Part shown: positions 22,901 through 35,600 of the stretch, in pieces
Numbering within the stretch: the stretch's first letter is position 1
How the letters are laid out: every line of letters begins with the position of its first letter
NCBI GenBank assembly: GCA_947471745.1
Contig: CANJKZ010001112.1
Location: forward strand, 472,001-536,000
DNA: 64,000 nucleotides
Direction: 5' to 3'
Source of the DNA: Closterium sp. Naga37s-1
Lineage: Eukaryota > Streptophyta > Zygnematophyceae > Desmidiales > Closteriaceae
The notes under the pieces: model-generated
Told to the model about the DNA's origin: nothing
The model's input: the letters and a program-made list of their open reading frames with translations, nothing else
Databases searched by the model: none
Made by a program: the position numbers and the translations under genes

Positions 22901-24688
22901 CAGGTTAGATGAAGGGTGGTGCAGGGTGGTGTAGGTTGCTGTAGGGGGAATGGTGGGCAGGGGACAACGTGGCTGAGCCGTACAACTGGCGCACTGCTGC
23001 TAAGAGGTGAGGGAGGGGAGGAAAAGGTGAATGTAAGGGGTGAAACTGGCTGGTGTTGCTGCCTTGTCCTCTATACGCCTCTCCTCTTACCTTATCCTGC
23101 CCCCGTTCTGCTCTCTCCGCTCTGGCTCCTTGCAGGGCTGCGGACGCCATTCAGTTGGTGAACCCCCATCTGGTAATCATCGTGCAAGGGCTCTTGGGCT
23201 CTTCCCCATCCTTCCCTACCTAACCACCACTGCCCCGTATTTCTCTCCTCTCCGCTCTGTGTCCTTGCAGGGCCGCGGACGCCATTCAGTCTGTCAACCC
23301 CGACCTGCTGATCATCGCACAAAGGCTGCATGCTTCTCTCTCATTCCTCCCCTCTCTCTCGCTGCCTCTTACGCCTCCCCTCTCTCCCCATATCAGGGCT
23401 GCGGACGCCATTCAGTCGGTCAACCCCGACCTGCTGATCATTGTGCAAGGGCTGGGCACGCAGTACACATGGCGGGGGGCGGACCAGAGGGGGGTCATGG
23501 CACACCCGCTCAAGCTCAAGGTGAGAGAGGAAGGGATATGTGAGTACAGAGGTCGGATGAGAGTGGTTGTAAGAGGTGCGTCTCAGTCCCCACGGTCCGA
23601 CCTGCTGATCATCGTGGAAGGGCTGGGCACGCAGTACACGTGGAGGGGGGCGGACCAGAGGGGCGTCATGGCGCACCCATTGAAGCTCAAGGTATGTGTG
23701 ATGGTGTGAAGGTCTATGCACGATTGGTGAAATACAAGCTGGCCTCTGCAGTCAATGGTTCTGGCCCGTTTGTCGACGCAAAGAAGCCCTGCTTCTCCCT
23801 TCAAAACCTCACCTCCTCCCTTGTTTTCCGTCATTCTCTTCTCACCCGCCCAGGTGAAATACAAGCTCTCGCCTACGCGGTCAACAACTTTGGCCCGTTT
23901 GTCGACCCCAAGAAGCTCTGGTTGGTTCAAGGACCCCAACTTCCCCTCCTCTTTTATCTCCTTGCCTGTATCCCTCCCTGTCTGCCTTCCCATCCGCAGG
24001 TCAAGTACAAGCTAGCCTATGCAGTCAACGATTTCGGCCCATTCGTGGACCCCAAGAAGCCCTGGTTCAAGGTCCCCAACTTACCATCATGTCACTGTTT
24101 TCTGCCTTTCTGTCTTTCCCTTCTCCCCTCCCCTCCCCCCCCCCCCCCCCCCCCCCCCCCCCGCAGGTCAAGTACAAGCTGGCCTACGCAGTCAACGATT
24201 TCGGCCCATTTGTGGACCCCAAGAAGCCCTGGTTCAAGGACCCCAACTTCCCAGAAAACCTCGAGGGATACTGGGACACTGCGTTTGGTTTCATCCCCCA
24301 GAAGAACTTCACCCCCCTTATAGTCACGCAGTGGGGCAGCCGGTTCCCCTCAGTTGAAAACACGTCCACGGATTTCCAGGAGATGCAGTATTTGGAGAAG
24401 TTTCAGCGGTATATCCGGTCGAGGAGTGCGGGGTGGGTGTGGCTCACGTGGGGGCCAACGAACAAGCAAGTGGGCGGGCTTTTAGCTAAGAGCTGGAAGA
24501 AGATGGAGCAGCCGAAGATGTCGTTTCTGCAGCCGATTATGCATCCCGGGTTCGGGCCGGCCAATGGGGAGCAGCCGTGGACGGCGCCAGATCATGATAA
24601 GCTGGTGGTGTTTTCTCCAGACACGAACGTGACTGTGATCGGATCGGGAGAAGACCTGAGTCCTAAGCTGCGTAAGTCGGTGTGTTGA
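19952..24688 (+). CDS. GH5 (Acidothermus E1-like) protein, seven exons, probable pseudo-enzyme
   Basis: Exon model: 19952-20044 (tentative, signal-peptide-like MFGSLFCSVCCLVVSG), 20337-20789, 21103-21324, 22186-22404, 22637-22740, 23397-23520 and 24167-24688, giving 578 residues with matching phases. The first ~120 residues of exon 2 are acidic and not GH5. From LGYGYW onward the order follows secreted GH5 endoglucanases: SGVTWNGFDTENCVV, the substrate-contact Arg in FNVVRLPFS (kept), the acid/base Glu in DLYNEIHNHP (residue ~335, kept), AADAIQSVNPDLLIIVQG, and WFKDPNFPENLEGYWD. The position of the nucleophile Glu (usual GEFG) reads VTQWG, Gln at ~460 (24329-24331). The usual HDY reads NDF (Asn ~415), and the usual HRP region reads NTRIG. 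Hydrolysis is therefore unlikely and carbohydrate binding is an inference. Exon copies fill its introns. Exon 1 is the least certain part. Confidence 0.8.
20866..20951 (+). repeat. Second copy of the end of GH5 exon 2
   Basis: It repeats the last ~75 bases of exon 2 (LGYGYW.AVDNQLLDEEGRV) with its GTGAGT donor at 20952. It is an intronic pseudo-exon or an alternative exon. Confidence 0.85.
21393..21507 (+). repeat. Second copy of the 3' half of GH5 exon 3
   Basis: It repeats TTCAACGTGGTGCG... through TECLMYNERTP and NPDLK with a GTGAGC donor. A 4-bp insertion near the start breaks its frame, so it is not an equivalent exon. Confidence 0.85.
21530..21927 (+). repeat. 18-bp minisatellite in GH5 intron 3
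   Basis: About 22 copies of TTTCAACCTGGGTGTGTG lie between two partial copies of exon 3. The unit resembles the exon text GTTCAACGTGGTGCG, so it may have grown from that exon. The open frames through it are artefacts of an 18-bp unit without stops. Confidence 0.95.
21928..22016 (+). repeat. Third partial copy of GH5 exon 3
   Basis: A diverged copy starting GGGTTCAACGTGGTGCGCC and ending near GACTTTGACCTCCC, without a donor. Confidence 0.8.
22075..22118 (+). repeat. Partial copy of the start of GH5 exon 4
   Basis: CTGACTGTGATTCAAG ... GAGGGTCATTCTC repeats exon 4 with an internal deletion, ~100 bp upstream of the true exon at 22186. Confidence 0.75.
22824..23006 (+). repeat. Two extra copies of the 3' end of GH5 exon 5
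   Basis: Copies at 22824-22877 and 22959-23006 repeat GGGGACAACGTG...GAGCCGTACAACTGGCGCAC...AAGAG, each followed by a GT donor (GTGCGG, GTGAGG). The true exon with the catalytic NEIH segment is 22637-22740. Confidence 0.88.
23136..23691 (+). repeat. Extra copies of GH5 exon 6
   Basis: Copies of the 5' half with their own acceptors start at 23136 and 23271. The complete exon is 23397-23520. A copy of its 3' half lies at 23598-23691 with donor GTATGT. Several could be spliced alternatively. Confidence 0.88.
23726..24078 (+). repeat. Three extra copies of the start of the last GH5 exon
   Basis: Copies start at 23726, 23854 and 24000 (GTGAAATACAAGCT / GTCAAGTACAAGCT...), the last two preceded by CAG acceptors. 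They increase in similarity toward the complete exon at 24167. A run of about 36 C lies just before that acceptor. Confidence 0.9.
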
Positions 24689-26660
24689 TGCGATTCTGAA
24701 TCTGTTCTTGAGTTTCAGAGTGCTGGTGAGTTGGGGACTTTGCATGGGCATAATGATCTGGTGTGTCTGGTTTCACTTCCGCATATGCACTCTCGCTGTT
24801 GGCCATTTTAGTCTTATCTTCTCATTTCAAATTTCACTAAACCTTAATCCTTTCTCTGCATTTCCATTGCCATTGTTTGCATGCCTTGCAGAGCGCCCTC
24901 AATGGAATGCTGCTGCTCACAGCCCTCATGGCCCAGTGGCTTTCACACTCATGTACTGCCTTGTCCTAGCTTTTATTGTGTCACTTAGTGCATTCTGATT
25001 TGACATTGGTAGCGTCTATTTATAGTGTGGTTTGCCTTTGTGCTGTTAGGTGACTGTACATGCCTGCTGCTGCTACCCATGGTGTAACACTTGTTAATTA
25101 GGAAAAAACTGTGTCATTGTTTTGGCTTAGGGTTCTTTGGGTGTAAAGATGAGGAGTTCCAGTAGAGGTTTGAAGTGGTGATGTGAGTAAACCAGACCAG
25201 AAATGGATTCTATGACACTCTGAAGCCTTGCTTACGGTACCAATTGATATTTGTTTATTTCATAAACTGTTCCGTACATGCCATCCCCGAGTTGTCCGAC
25301 GTGTAGCGAGTGATCAAATATGACACGGAACTGACACTCTCCAGACTTGTCCACCACGACAAGCAGTTTGCCAGGTTACCGTTCCCGGGTCATTGGTGGG
25401 AGGTTTTTGGCTTAACAACGATTGGTCACCAAGTGGTGGAAAGTTTTTCCGTTGCACTTTCGCCACAATTGCCACGTCAGTGGTCCCATTGTCCATCAAC
25501 TTTGGGAGAAGGTGACCGTTCAAATATGCCTCCTCACTTCGTGGCCCTGGAGAAATGGAAACCTAGTTGATGACACTCGCGCACGCACACCCACACAAAT
25601 CTAGGAAACATGCGGCTCGCCTTGAAAGGGACGCAGTCTAGATTGTGCTGGGCGTTGCCTCTGCTTGTGAGTGGACGGAGAGCGTGCCTCCAGGCGGAGT
25701 GGATAACGGTGTGTCAGCACCAGGTCAGCTTTACCGTAGTGAAGGAATTTCTAGCGGACCAAAAAACACGGAGACGTGGCAGGTGGATGCCTTTTCGCCG
25801 GCTTTGCTTCCCACCCAGCCGCACCATGAATTTATGGCTCTGACCAGACCAACTGATGCGAGCGACGATGATGACGCCGAGTCGCCTGATCATCCCTATC
25901 CAAGCGCTAGTATGATCCTTCGTCCTCGTCTCCCAGCAAAATCAACGAACGACCCCTTCTAGGATCATGTCAGCACAGCACTGTACAGCATACTGTATAC
26001 ACTGCACTTGCGCCCAGATGACAAGGAAAATGCCTGACAGTCATTGTCTGGTCAGCATTTACTATTTCTTTCTGACCAGAGAAGCAGCGAGCTTTGGCTT
26101 CGTCTGCTTTCATGGATGCTGGCTGCAGAAGCAATTCTGAACTTCTGATTTCCTTCGCACTTGCCTGATCAAGAGCAATGGCGTGTAGACGTGTCAACTT
26201 GTCTCAAAAACATGATTTCTTTTGCGGATAAAAGATTCGGTTTAGAAGCAGGTGATTTTTTTCTGGTCATCATGGCTGATCCTCCTTGCCTTGCTGGTCA
26301 GCCTGATCCTGATTGCTGTCGAGCATCAGCCATGCGATTCCAGACTCTGCACCATTTGCTTTCCCTTCTCGCGGCTCGGTTTCGTCAGCCATTGTGCCTA
26401 CACAGTCACGACAGATCACGGTGACGTGTCGCGCACTGCAGAGCCTGCAAGGACCGACGTGTAGTGCTGCGTAGCTCCTCCATGAAGTTATGGATGCTAA
26501 CTAGCTTAAGAACCCAGTAGGAGTTCTTAGAAATTTTAGTAGTATATTTCAAAAGCTCCTGGACCAGAGAGATTCTGAGTAGGCGGTTCTGAATCCTGAA
26601 GGGACACACAATTAGCTCGATCGCTGCCATTAGGCTCTGCTGGTAGGCTCGTCAACTGCT
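24689..26660. other. Intergenic between GH5 and the starch-protein gene
   Basis: About 2 kb holding the GH5 3' UTR and the next gene's promoter. Short ORFs show no recognisable domains. No repeat or mobile element was seen. Confidence 0.5.
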
Positions 26661-29600
26661 ATGACGTCTATCCGAGCCAGAGCTTTAGCTTCGGTCTATG
26701 TCACCGAGCCTCCTCGGCTCAAACCTGGTTCTTGCATCCCCGAACCAGCAAGAAACGCAGTGCAGCGCACTACCGCATTCCACGTGGCAATTCCACGTCG
26801 GATCGCCTATCAGTCGGCTACTGGTAGTAACAACATTCGCAACTCATCCGGTCTACAGCTGGCAGCTGCTGATTGGCTACTAAGGGACTGCGCGGATTGT
26901 CTTATGCTGAGACAATCACGTGACGATTTGGACGGCACGGCAGTCCCACGAGCAGTGGCAGGAGTAGCAGAATCGGACCGAGGTGTTCGTGTGGGAGATA
27001 AAGATGCTGGCTCTAGATTTTCAGGCTTTCCTGGTCGTGCCGTGATTCGCGCTGCTGATTCATCATCATTCCGCAGGTACTGAGGGAGAGAGAGAGAGAG
27101 AGAGCTGACTTTGAATTGTTAATCGTTTGATCCCTGATTTATTTTCAGCAGTGCATGTGCTTCCTTCCAAATTCCTTGCAATATCAATGCACGAAGCTTC
27201 TGGTATGATTCCTTATGCTCTGACGTGCCTGCCACGTGGACGTTCTCTCAGGTCCCAGCGGCCGTGGCGCGCAAGGCCACGTCACCATCGGAACCGCGTT
27301 TCTCGGCAGTGCATTCCCAACTCAAGAGATAGCCCGCCGCGCAGAGGTGAGTGTTACATTGTGATCAATGCGGCAAAGTTACTAGCTGACGTGGCCTTAC
27401 ATGGCGTTGCCACGTCGGTATGAGAGCAAGAATAAAGGGTATGAATGGACCAACATATGAACCGTGTCCCAGGAGTGTCAGGCGAACATGGTAATCTTCC
27501 CCCTCACGATGATCAAACAAACGGACGGCTGAGATGTCAACTCAGTTCTTGAGTTATGTGCTATGCTATTTGTTCATCTGGTGTGATGAATGCCGGTGCT
27601 TGGTCCTCATACCCACATCCCTCCTCCCCTCCCCATCTACAAGTCTTTCCTCTCGTGCTCATGCTCCCCCTTCATCCCCATGCCATTCCCTTCTCCCCTC
27701 TCCCCTCTTTCCCCTCCCTGCCTTTCCCTCCTTTCCACACACGGGCATAGCGAGAGAGGAGGAGTGGAACGAGGTGACTTCTGAGTCAACTCAAAAGAAT
27801 GCTCCTACCTCCTCGCCCCTCGTTCCGCTCGCCCCTCCATCCCTCCCCAACTTCCCCCCTTTCAAGACACGGGCATAGCGAGCGAGGAGGAGTGGAACAT
27901 CAGCCTACAGAACGCGCCTCTTAACGAGTCGGGCCTTAACGAGGACGGCAGCTCGTGGTATCGGGAGAGCGGGGAGGACGTGGGGGAGAACGGGTACCGG
28001 TGCCGGTGGAGCATCATGGGCGGGAGGAGTTCGGACGGATCCGTGCAATGGAAGGAAACGGTGAGTGGGGGGGCGATGAGGGGGGGGGCAGGGGAAACGG
28101 GAAGATGGAGGGAGACAAAGGGAGGACGTGGGCGAGAACGGGTACCGGTGCCGGTGGAGCATCATGGGAGCAAGGAGCTCTGACGGATCCGTGAAATGGA
28201 AGGAAACGGTGAGTGGACGAAGATGAGGGGATGAAATTGAGGGGGGTGTGGGTGGGGAGATAAAGGGAGGACGCGGGCGAGAACGGGTACCGGTGCCGGT
28301 GGAGCATTATGGGGGGGAGGAGTTCGGACGGATCTGTGCAATGGAAGGAAACGGTGAGTAAGCTAAAGGAAGTGAACAGGCGGAGAAAATGAGCTATGTA
28401 AGGAAATGATTACAAGTGCAGCTAAACCTTTATGAAAGGAAGTAAGCAGGATAGCTTCGTGAAGCTCTTCCTTTGCTGTGTGCTTTATGGTTGCTAGTTC
28501 TCTGTCGTTTTCTGTTGTTGTTTTGTTTCGCCCGTAGTCAATAATGCACGCGAGCGGTTGTTGCATGACGGGCTGTGATTCAAGGCAAGGTGTTTGTTCA
28601 GGCGCCTCAGAAAAGGGAGTGTGAATGATGAGACGTCTCAAAAGGGGGCCTGCATGTGCCTTTTGAATCATGGGCCTTTGCTTGGTCCTGCCTTCCCTTC
28701 ATCTCTCCATTCCCTTCTTCCCTTGTTGCGCTCTTGTGTGGTGTTGCCTTGCCATGGGCATAACATGGCAGTGGTGGGAGAAGAGCGATTGGACAGGATA
28801 CAAAGAGCTAGGTACGCATGTCCATCACATCACAGCATGTCCATCACATCACAGCATATCCTGCCCCACCACAAGCAATGCGAGGCGAGGCATGAGTGAG
28901 AGAAGGCCGCCGCGAGAGTCGAGACGAGGCATAAGGGAAGGGGCATGAAAGAAGAGACGTGAGGGAAGAGGCGTAGTAAGAGGTATTGACTTCTTTATTT
29001 GCAACGACACAAGGAGGGATTACATCAGTGTGTACATGAGCGGAAAGGATACCATACCAGATCCTCTCCCTCCCTTCCCCCTTAGGAGAGATTCTCGAAA
29101 TCGTATCCCCTTTCCCTCGTCGTTCCCTCCCCCTTCCCTTCCCCTTCCTTTCCCCTTCCCTTTCCCCTCCCTTCCCCAATTCCCCCTTCAGGCGCGGAGA
29201 AGAGTGGGCGGAACGCTGTGGGCGCGAGCTGGTGGGAGACGTGGCAGGAGGTGCTGAGGAGGGATGAATGGAGGTGAGTGAGGGTGTGAGGGTGGGAGTG
29301 AGTGAGAGTGTGGGGGAATGCCAGGCCCTAGAGATGGTGGGAGACGTGGCAGGAGGTGTTGAGGAGGGACGATTGGAGGTGAGAAGGAGAGGACGGGGAG
29401 GGGGGGTGACGGACTGCCAGGGAACGAGGGACTAGAGCTGGTGGGAGAAGTGGCAGGAGTTGCTGAGGAGGGACGAGTGGAGGTGAGGAGGGAGAGAGGG
29501 GGGGGGATTGGTGAGTGAAGGACTAATCGAGGGAGTAGTGAGTGAATGAGGGAATGAATGAGGAAATGAATGAGGGAATGAATGAGGGAATGAACGAGGA

Positions 29601-32600
29601 AATGAATGAGGGTTTTGTGTCCGTGACTAGAGCTGGTGGGGAAGAAGTGGTGGGAGGTGTTGGGGAGGTGCGAGTGGATGTGAGGGGGGTAGAAGTGGGG
29701 GGAAGGGTGAGGGATTGAGGGATTGAAGGGGGAAGGGAATGAGGGAATGAGGGAGTGCTATGGACTATAGCTAATGGGAGACGTGGCAGGAGGTGCTGAG
29801 AAGGGACGAGAGGAGGTAAGGAGGAGGGGGGTGAGCAGCATCGCTCGCATTGAGTGCAGTGCACACAAGCAGAACATGTCCTGTGTGTGCGCCTCCCTCA
29901 TATGCTTTCGGCTCTCCCCGGCCCCTCTCCCCTCCTCCCCCTTCCTCCTGCAGCGGCATTTCTCTCATAGAGCGAAGTACGCACAAGCAGGCCAAGTGTT
30001 GTGTATTCGCCTCAGACTGAATCTGTCTTCTGAAAATTCCCAAAAACACAGATTCAACTCTCGCATAGAGCGCAGCGCGCACAAGCAGGCCAAGTGTTGT
30101 GTGCGCCTCAGACCCTTTTCCACCTTCTCGCCTTTCTATCCCCCCACCCCCCCTTTTTCAGTGGCATCGCTCGCATCGAGCGCAGTGCACATAAGCAGCC
30201 CAAGTCGTGAGTGGGTGGGTGCTTCTCTTACACTCGCCTCACTCCCCTCTCTGCCTCCCCTTCCCCACACCCTCCCCCCCACCTCCCCCTTTTCAGTGGC
30301 ATCGCTCGCATAGAGCGCAGTGCACATAAGCAGGCCAAGTCGCGAACTGATGCCTGGACCGAGAAGTGGTGCGTGTGTGTGGGTGCTTGCGTATGGGTGC
30401 TTATATAGGGGTGTGACTGGGAAGATGAGATGATGGGGAGTGCACATGAGCAGGCTAAATCGCGAACTGATGCCTGGACGGAGAAATGATGCGTATGTAA
30501 GGGTGCTTATGTAGGGGTGTGATTGGGGAGTTGATGGGGAGTGCGTACAAGCAGGCCAAGTACCACATAAGTACAAACTCTCTTTGAGTCGTCCCAGAAT
30601 GTATTCTTTTTGTGGGACGTCTCAGAGCAGTTGAGAGAGTGTGGTGAGAATGCGAAGTGATGTGAGAGTGTGTGAGATTGCGATAGGATTGCAGTGGGAA
30701 TGTGGTGGAGTGCATTGAGAGTGGCGGAGTGCCGTTAAAGTATGGTGGAGTGCGGTGGAGTGCGATGACAGTGCGGTGAGAGTTCGATGGAGTGCAGTGA
30801 AGTGTGGTGCAAGTGTGGTGAGAGTGTGGTGCGAGTGTGGTGCGAGTGTGGTGCGAGTGGGCACAAGCAGAGCCAATTCCCAAACAGATGCATGGGCCGA
30901 GATATGGTGAGTTGTGGCTTATGGTAAGGGGTATTTTTCAGACATCTCAACAAATTACTGAAACGTCTCAAAACTTCCAAACAGACGTCCGAAGTGTTTT
31001 GACACGCATCTTGTTTTGAGACGTCTCAAAACTAGACGTCCGAAGTGTTTAGACATGCATCTTGCCCACTAGCTGGAGGCTTTGGCCAGTTTAGATGTTT
31101 TCCCTTCTTTACCTCCCCCATCCCTCCCCCTTCCTCCCCCGCATCTACTGTCCCCGTCTCCTCCGCAGGTGGGAGAAGTACAACGAGTGGGGGTGGACGG
31201 AGAAGGGGGGGTGCACCTAAAGCCTTCCTCTGTTCCCCCTCATCTATGGCCCCTTCGATCTTTCCCTTTCCATTCTCTCCCCCCTATCGCAGGTGGGAGA
31301 AGTACAACGAGCGTGGGTGGACGGAGAAGGGGGGGTGCACCCTAAACCCCACACCCTAAACCCCACACCCTAAACCCCACACCCTAAACCCCACACCCGA
31401 AACCCCTGCCCTCTTGGCCCTTCCCTCTTCCACCTCCTCACCCACCCCCTATCGCAGGTGGGAGAAGTACAACGAGTGGGGGTGGACGGAGAAGGGGGGG
31501 TGCACCTAAAGCCTTCCTCTGTTCCCCCTCATCTATGGCCCCTTCGATCTTTCCCTTTCCATTCTCTCCCCCCTATCGCAGGTGGGAGAAGTACAACGAG
31601 CGTGGGTGGACGGAGAAGGGGGGGTGCACCCTAAACCCCACACCCTAAACCCCACACCCTAAACCCCACACCCGAAACCCCTGCCCTCTTGGCCCTTCCC
31701 TCTTCCACCTCCTCACCCACCCCCTATCGCAGGTGGGAGAAGTACAACGAGTGGGGGTGGACGGAGAAGGGGGGGTGCACCTAAAGCCTTCCTCTGTTCC
31801 CCCTCATCTATGGCCCCTTCGATCTTTCCCTTTCCATTCTCTCCCCCCTATCGCAGGTGGGAGAAGTACAACGAGCGTGGGTGGACGGAGAAGGGGGGGT
31901 GCACCCTAAACCCCACACCCTAAACCCCACACCCTAAACCCCACACCCTAAACCCCACACCCGAAACCCCTGCCCTCTTGGCCCTTCCCTCTTCCACCTC
32001 CTCACCCACCCCCTATCGCAGGTGGGAGAAGTACAACGAGTGGGGGTGGACGGAGAAGGGGGGGTGCACCTAAAGCCTTCCTCTGTTCCCCCTCATCTAT
32101 GGCCCCTTCGATCTTTCCCTTTCCATTCTCTCCCCCCTATCGCAGGTGGGAGAAGTACAACGAGCGTGGGTGGACGGAGAAGGGGGGGTGCACCCTAAAC
32201 CCCACACCCTAAACCCCACACCCTAAACCCCACACCCTAAACCCCACACCCGAAACCCCTGCCCTCTTGGCCCTTCCCTCTTCCACCTCCTCACCCACCC
32301 CCTATCGCAGGTGGGAGAAGTACAACGAGTGGGGGTGGACGGAGAAGGGGGGGTGCACCTAAAGCCTTCCTCTGTTCCCCCTCATCTATGGCCCCTTCGA
32401 TCTTTCCCTTTCCATTCTCTCCCCCCTATCGCAGGTGGGAGAAGTACAACGAGCGTGGGTGGACGGAGAAGGGGGGGTGCACCCTAAACCCCACACCCTA
32501 AACCCCACACCCTAAACCCCACACCCTAAACCCCACACCCTAAACCCCACACCCTAAACCCCTGCCCTCTTGGCCCTTCCCTCTTCCACCTCCTCACCCC

Positions 32601-35600
32601 CCCCCTATCGCAGGTGGGAGAAGTACAACGAGTGGGGGTGGACGGAGAAGGGGGGGTGCACCTAAAGCCTTCCTCTGTTCCCCCTCATCTATGGCCCCTT
32701 CGATCTTTCCCTTTCCATTCTCTCCCCCCTATCGCAGGTGGGAGAAGTACAACGAGCGTGGGTGGACGGAGAAGGGGGGGTGCACCCTAAACCCCACACC
32801 CTAAACCCCACACCCTAAACCCCACACCCTAAACCCCACACCCTAAACCCCACACCCGAAACCCCTGCCCTCTTGGCCCTTCCCTCTTCCACCTCCTCAC
32901 CCACCCCCTATCGCAGGTGGGAGAAGTACAACGAGTGGGGGTGGACGGAGAAGGGGGGGTGCACCTAAAGCCTTCCTCTGTTCCCCCTCATCTATGGCTC
33001 CTTCGTTCTTTCCCTTTCCATTCTCTCCCCCCTATCGCAGGTGGGAGAAGTACAACGAGCGTGGGTGGACGGAAAAAGGCGCGTATAAGTTTGGGCGGCA
33101 CGAGGGGCAGTCGTGGTGGGAGAAGTGGGGCGAGCAATACGACGGGCGAGGAGCAGTGCTTAAATGGTAGGTGGCTCATACGGTAAATGGGGTCTGTATA
33201 TTGGGGGATTAGTGCGTAGAGGCACGAGGGGCAGCAGTGGTGGGAGAATTGGGGCGAGCAGTATGACGGGAGGGGAGCAGTCCTCAAGTGTGGTGGCTCG
33301 TATTGTATATGGGGTATGCATGCACGCATGTTGGGATGGGAGGGCAGCAGCATGAGGGGCAGTCGTGGTGGGAGAGGTGGGGCGAGCAGTACGACGGGCG
33401 GGGAGCAGTACTCAAGTGGTGAGATGCTTGTATGGTATGGGTGCCTTCTGTGTTTTTTTTTGTATTAGTATCATTATTATTATTCTTTGCTGATATACAT
33501 GTGGTTAATATCTCTATATAAATATGGCTTGGCATGGCATGGCATAATGGCAGGACGGACAAGTGGGCGGAGCAGGACGACGACGGCAGCAAGTGGGGCG
33601 ACAAATGGGAGGAGCGATTCACCAATGGGGTGGGCAGGAGACAAGGGGAAACGTGGCACCTGTCGCCCTCTTCCTCCCGTGAGTCAACTCTCACTTTCTC
33701 ATAAGCCCCCCTCTCCCCCATAAGTGGGCGGAGCAGGACGATGATGGCAGCAAGTGGGGCGACAAATGGGAGGAGCGATTCACCAATGGGGTGGGCAGGA
33801 GACAAGGGGAAACGTGGCACCTGTCGCCCTCTTCCTCCCGTGAGTCAACTCTCACTTTCTCATAAGCCCCCCTCTCCCCCATAAGTGGGCGGAGCAGGAC
33901 GATGATGGCAGCAAGTGGGGCGACAAGTGGGAGGAGCGATTCACCAATGGGGTGGGCAGGAGACAAGGGGAAAGTGGCACCTGTCGCCCTCTTCCTCCCG
34001 TGAGTCAACTCTCACTTTCTCATAAGCCCCCCTCTCCCCCATAAGTGGGCGGAGCAGGACGATGATGGCAGCAAGTGGGGCGACAAGTGGGAGGAGCGAT
34101 TCACCAATGGGGTGGGCAGGAGACAAGGGGAAACGTGGCACCTGTTGCCCTCTTCCTCCCGTGAGTTGACTCCTCTCTCTGCGGCTGGTAATAAGTATCT
34201 TGCTGCCTCGCTGCCTGTGCGTGCTGCATGTGAGAAGAAAGTGGGGCGATACTGGGAGGAACGTTTTTCGCCCACCTATCCCCATCCCCATCCCCATCCC
34301 CATCTCGATCCACACTCACACTCCACCTCCCCTCGTGCGCCTCCCTCCCACCAGGGTGGTCGAGAACGTGGGGAGAGGAGCACTACAGGGTAGGGATGTG
34401 TAAGAGAAGCACCAAGTATAAACTATCCTCATGCGTGCCCTACCTGCCCCTTCTACGCTTCCTTGTTTATCTCCGTCCTACCAGGCTGGTCGAGAACGTG
34501 GGGAGAGGAGCACTACGGTGACGGGTAAGTGTTTCGCTTAAGGGTGGTACCACTTTGCTAAAACCACAAAAATAATTTGCACAGGGCATCTTTCACTTAC
34601 GGCGGGTATTTTCCCCTGACTTTTTTATGCTGACCGGCGAGTATCTTTCACTTACAAAAGGCGAGTATTTACAAGCCTTTTGAACGAATCTCACGATAAT
34701 AAACTTCTTGGTCTTCAAGAGCCCTAGTTGTGTCGGGCCCTTCGCCTCTCTCTTTCCTCGCATCTCTCTCATCTCCCTTCATCTTAGTCCCTCTCCCCCT
34801 CGCAATTTGATGGTATGGCAACAAGGAGCACACCAAACTGACGAGGGTGCGACTCTACCTCACCTCTCCTCCCCTCTCCTTGCAACCTTTCTCTCTTCCC
34901 CATACCAGCAAGGTGCACAAGTATGGGAGGAGCACGAGCGGGGAGGTGTGGGACGTGGTGGTTGAAGAGCCTACATATTACGAGTGAGTGGTGAAAGGGA
35001 CAGGGCACTCCTCCTTTCAACCACTGCTCTCATTCAGGGCATGTGCTTGATTTCAAACTTCAGCGTGTGACTCATGTTGCAAGAGCACGAGCGGCGAGGT
35101 GTGGGACGTGGTGGTGGAAGAGCCTACATATTACGAGTGAGAGGTGAAAGGGACAGGGTAGAGACATGTGTGTCGGGAGGGAGTTATGTGCTATGAGTGA
35201 GTGGCTCTTGGTGCGAGAGCACGAGCAGGCAGGTGTGGGACGTGGTGAGTGGAAGAAGCTACATATTACGAGTGAGTGCACCCCTCATGTCGAACACGAG
35301 TGGCACGGCATGTGGCATACTTGATTTCAGTGCTTTGACTCTTGATGCACGAGCACGAGCAGGCAGGTGTGGGACGTGGTGAGTGGAAGAAGCTACATAT
35401 TACGAGCGAGTGAAATCCTTTTGAGTCGATAGGACAGGGTTGACAGAGACTTGTGTGGGGAGTTCGCATTTCAGAAGGCGTGGCATAGGTACGTAGTATG
35501 AGTAAGTGGAATCGTATGAGAGGATGGGACAGGATAGAGAGACTTGTGTGGGGGGGGCTCGTCTCACAAGGCGTACTGGTGGAACACTGGTCGCACCACT

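Noticed and set aside
27534..27878. 114-codon ORF before exon 3 of the starch gene
   Set aside because: Its recognisable part is only a copied exon 3 start. The rest is a pyrimidine-rich intron.
30610..30980. His/Thr-rich minus-strand ORFs
   Set aside because: They translate a short GTGGTGCGAGT-like tandem repeat in an intron.
31300..32870. True chromosome end or internal telomere block
   Set aside because: CCCTAAA occurs only as half of a 14-bp unit inside an exon-containing repeat, with genes and elements on both sides.
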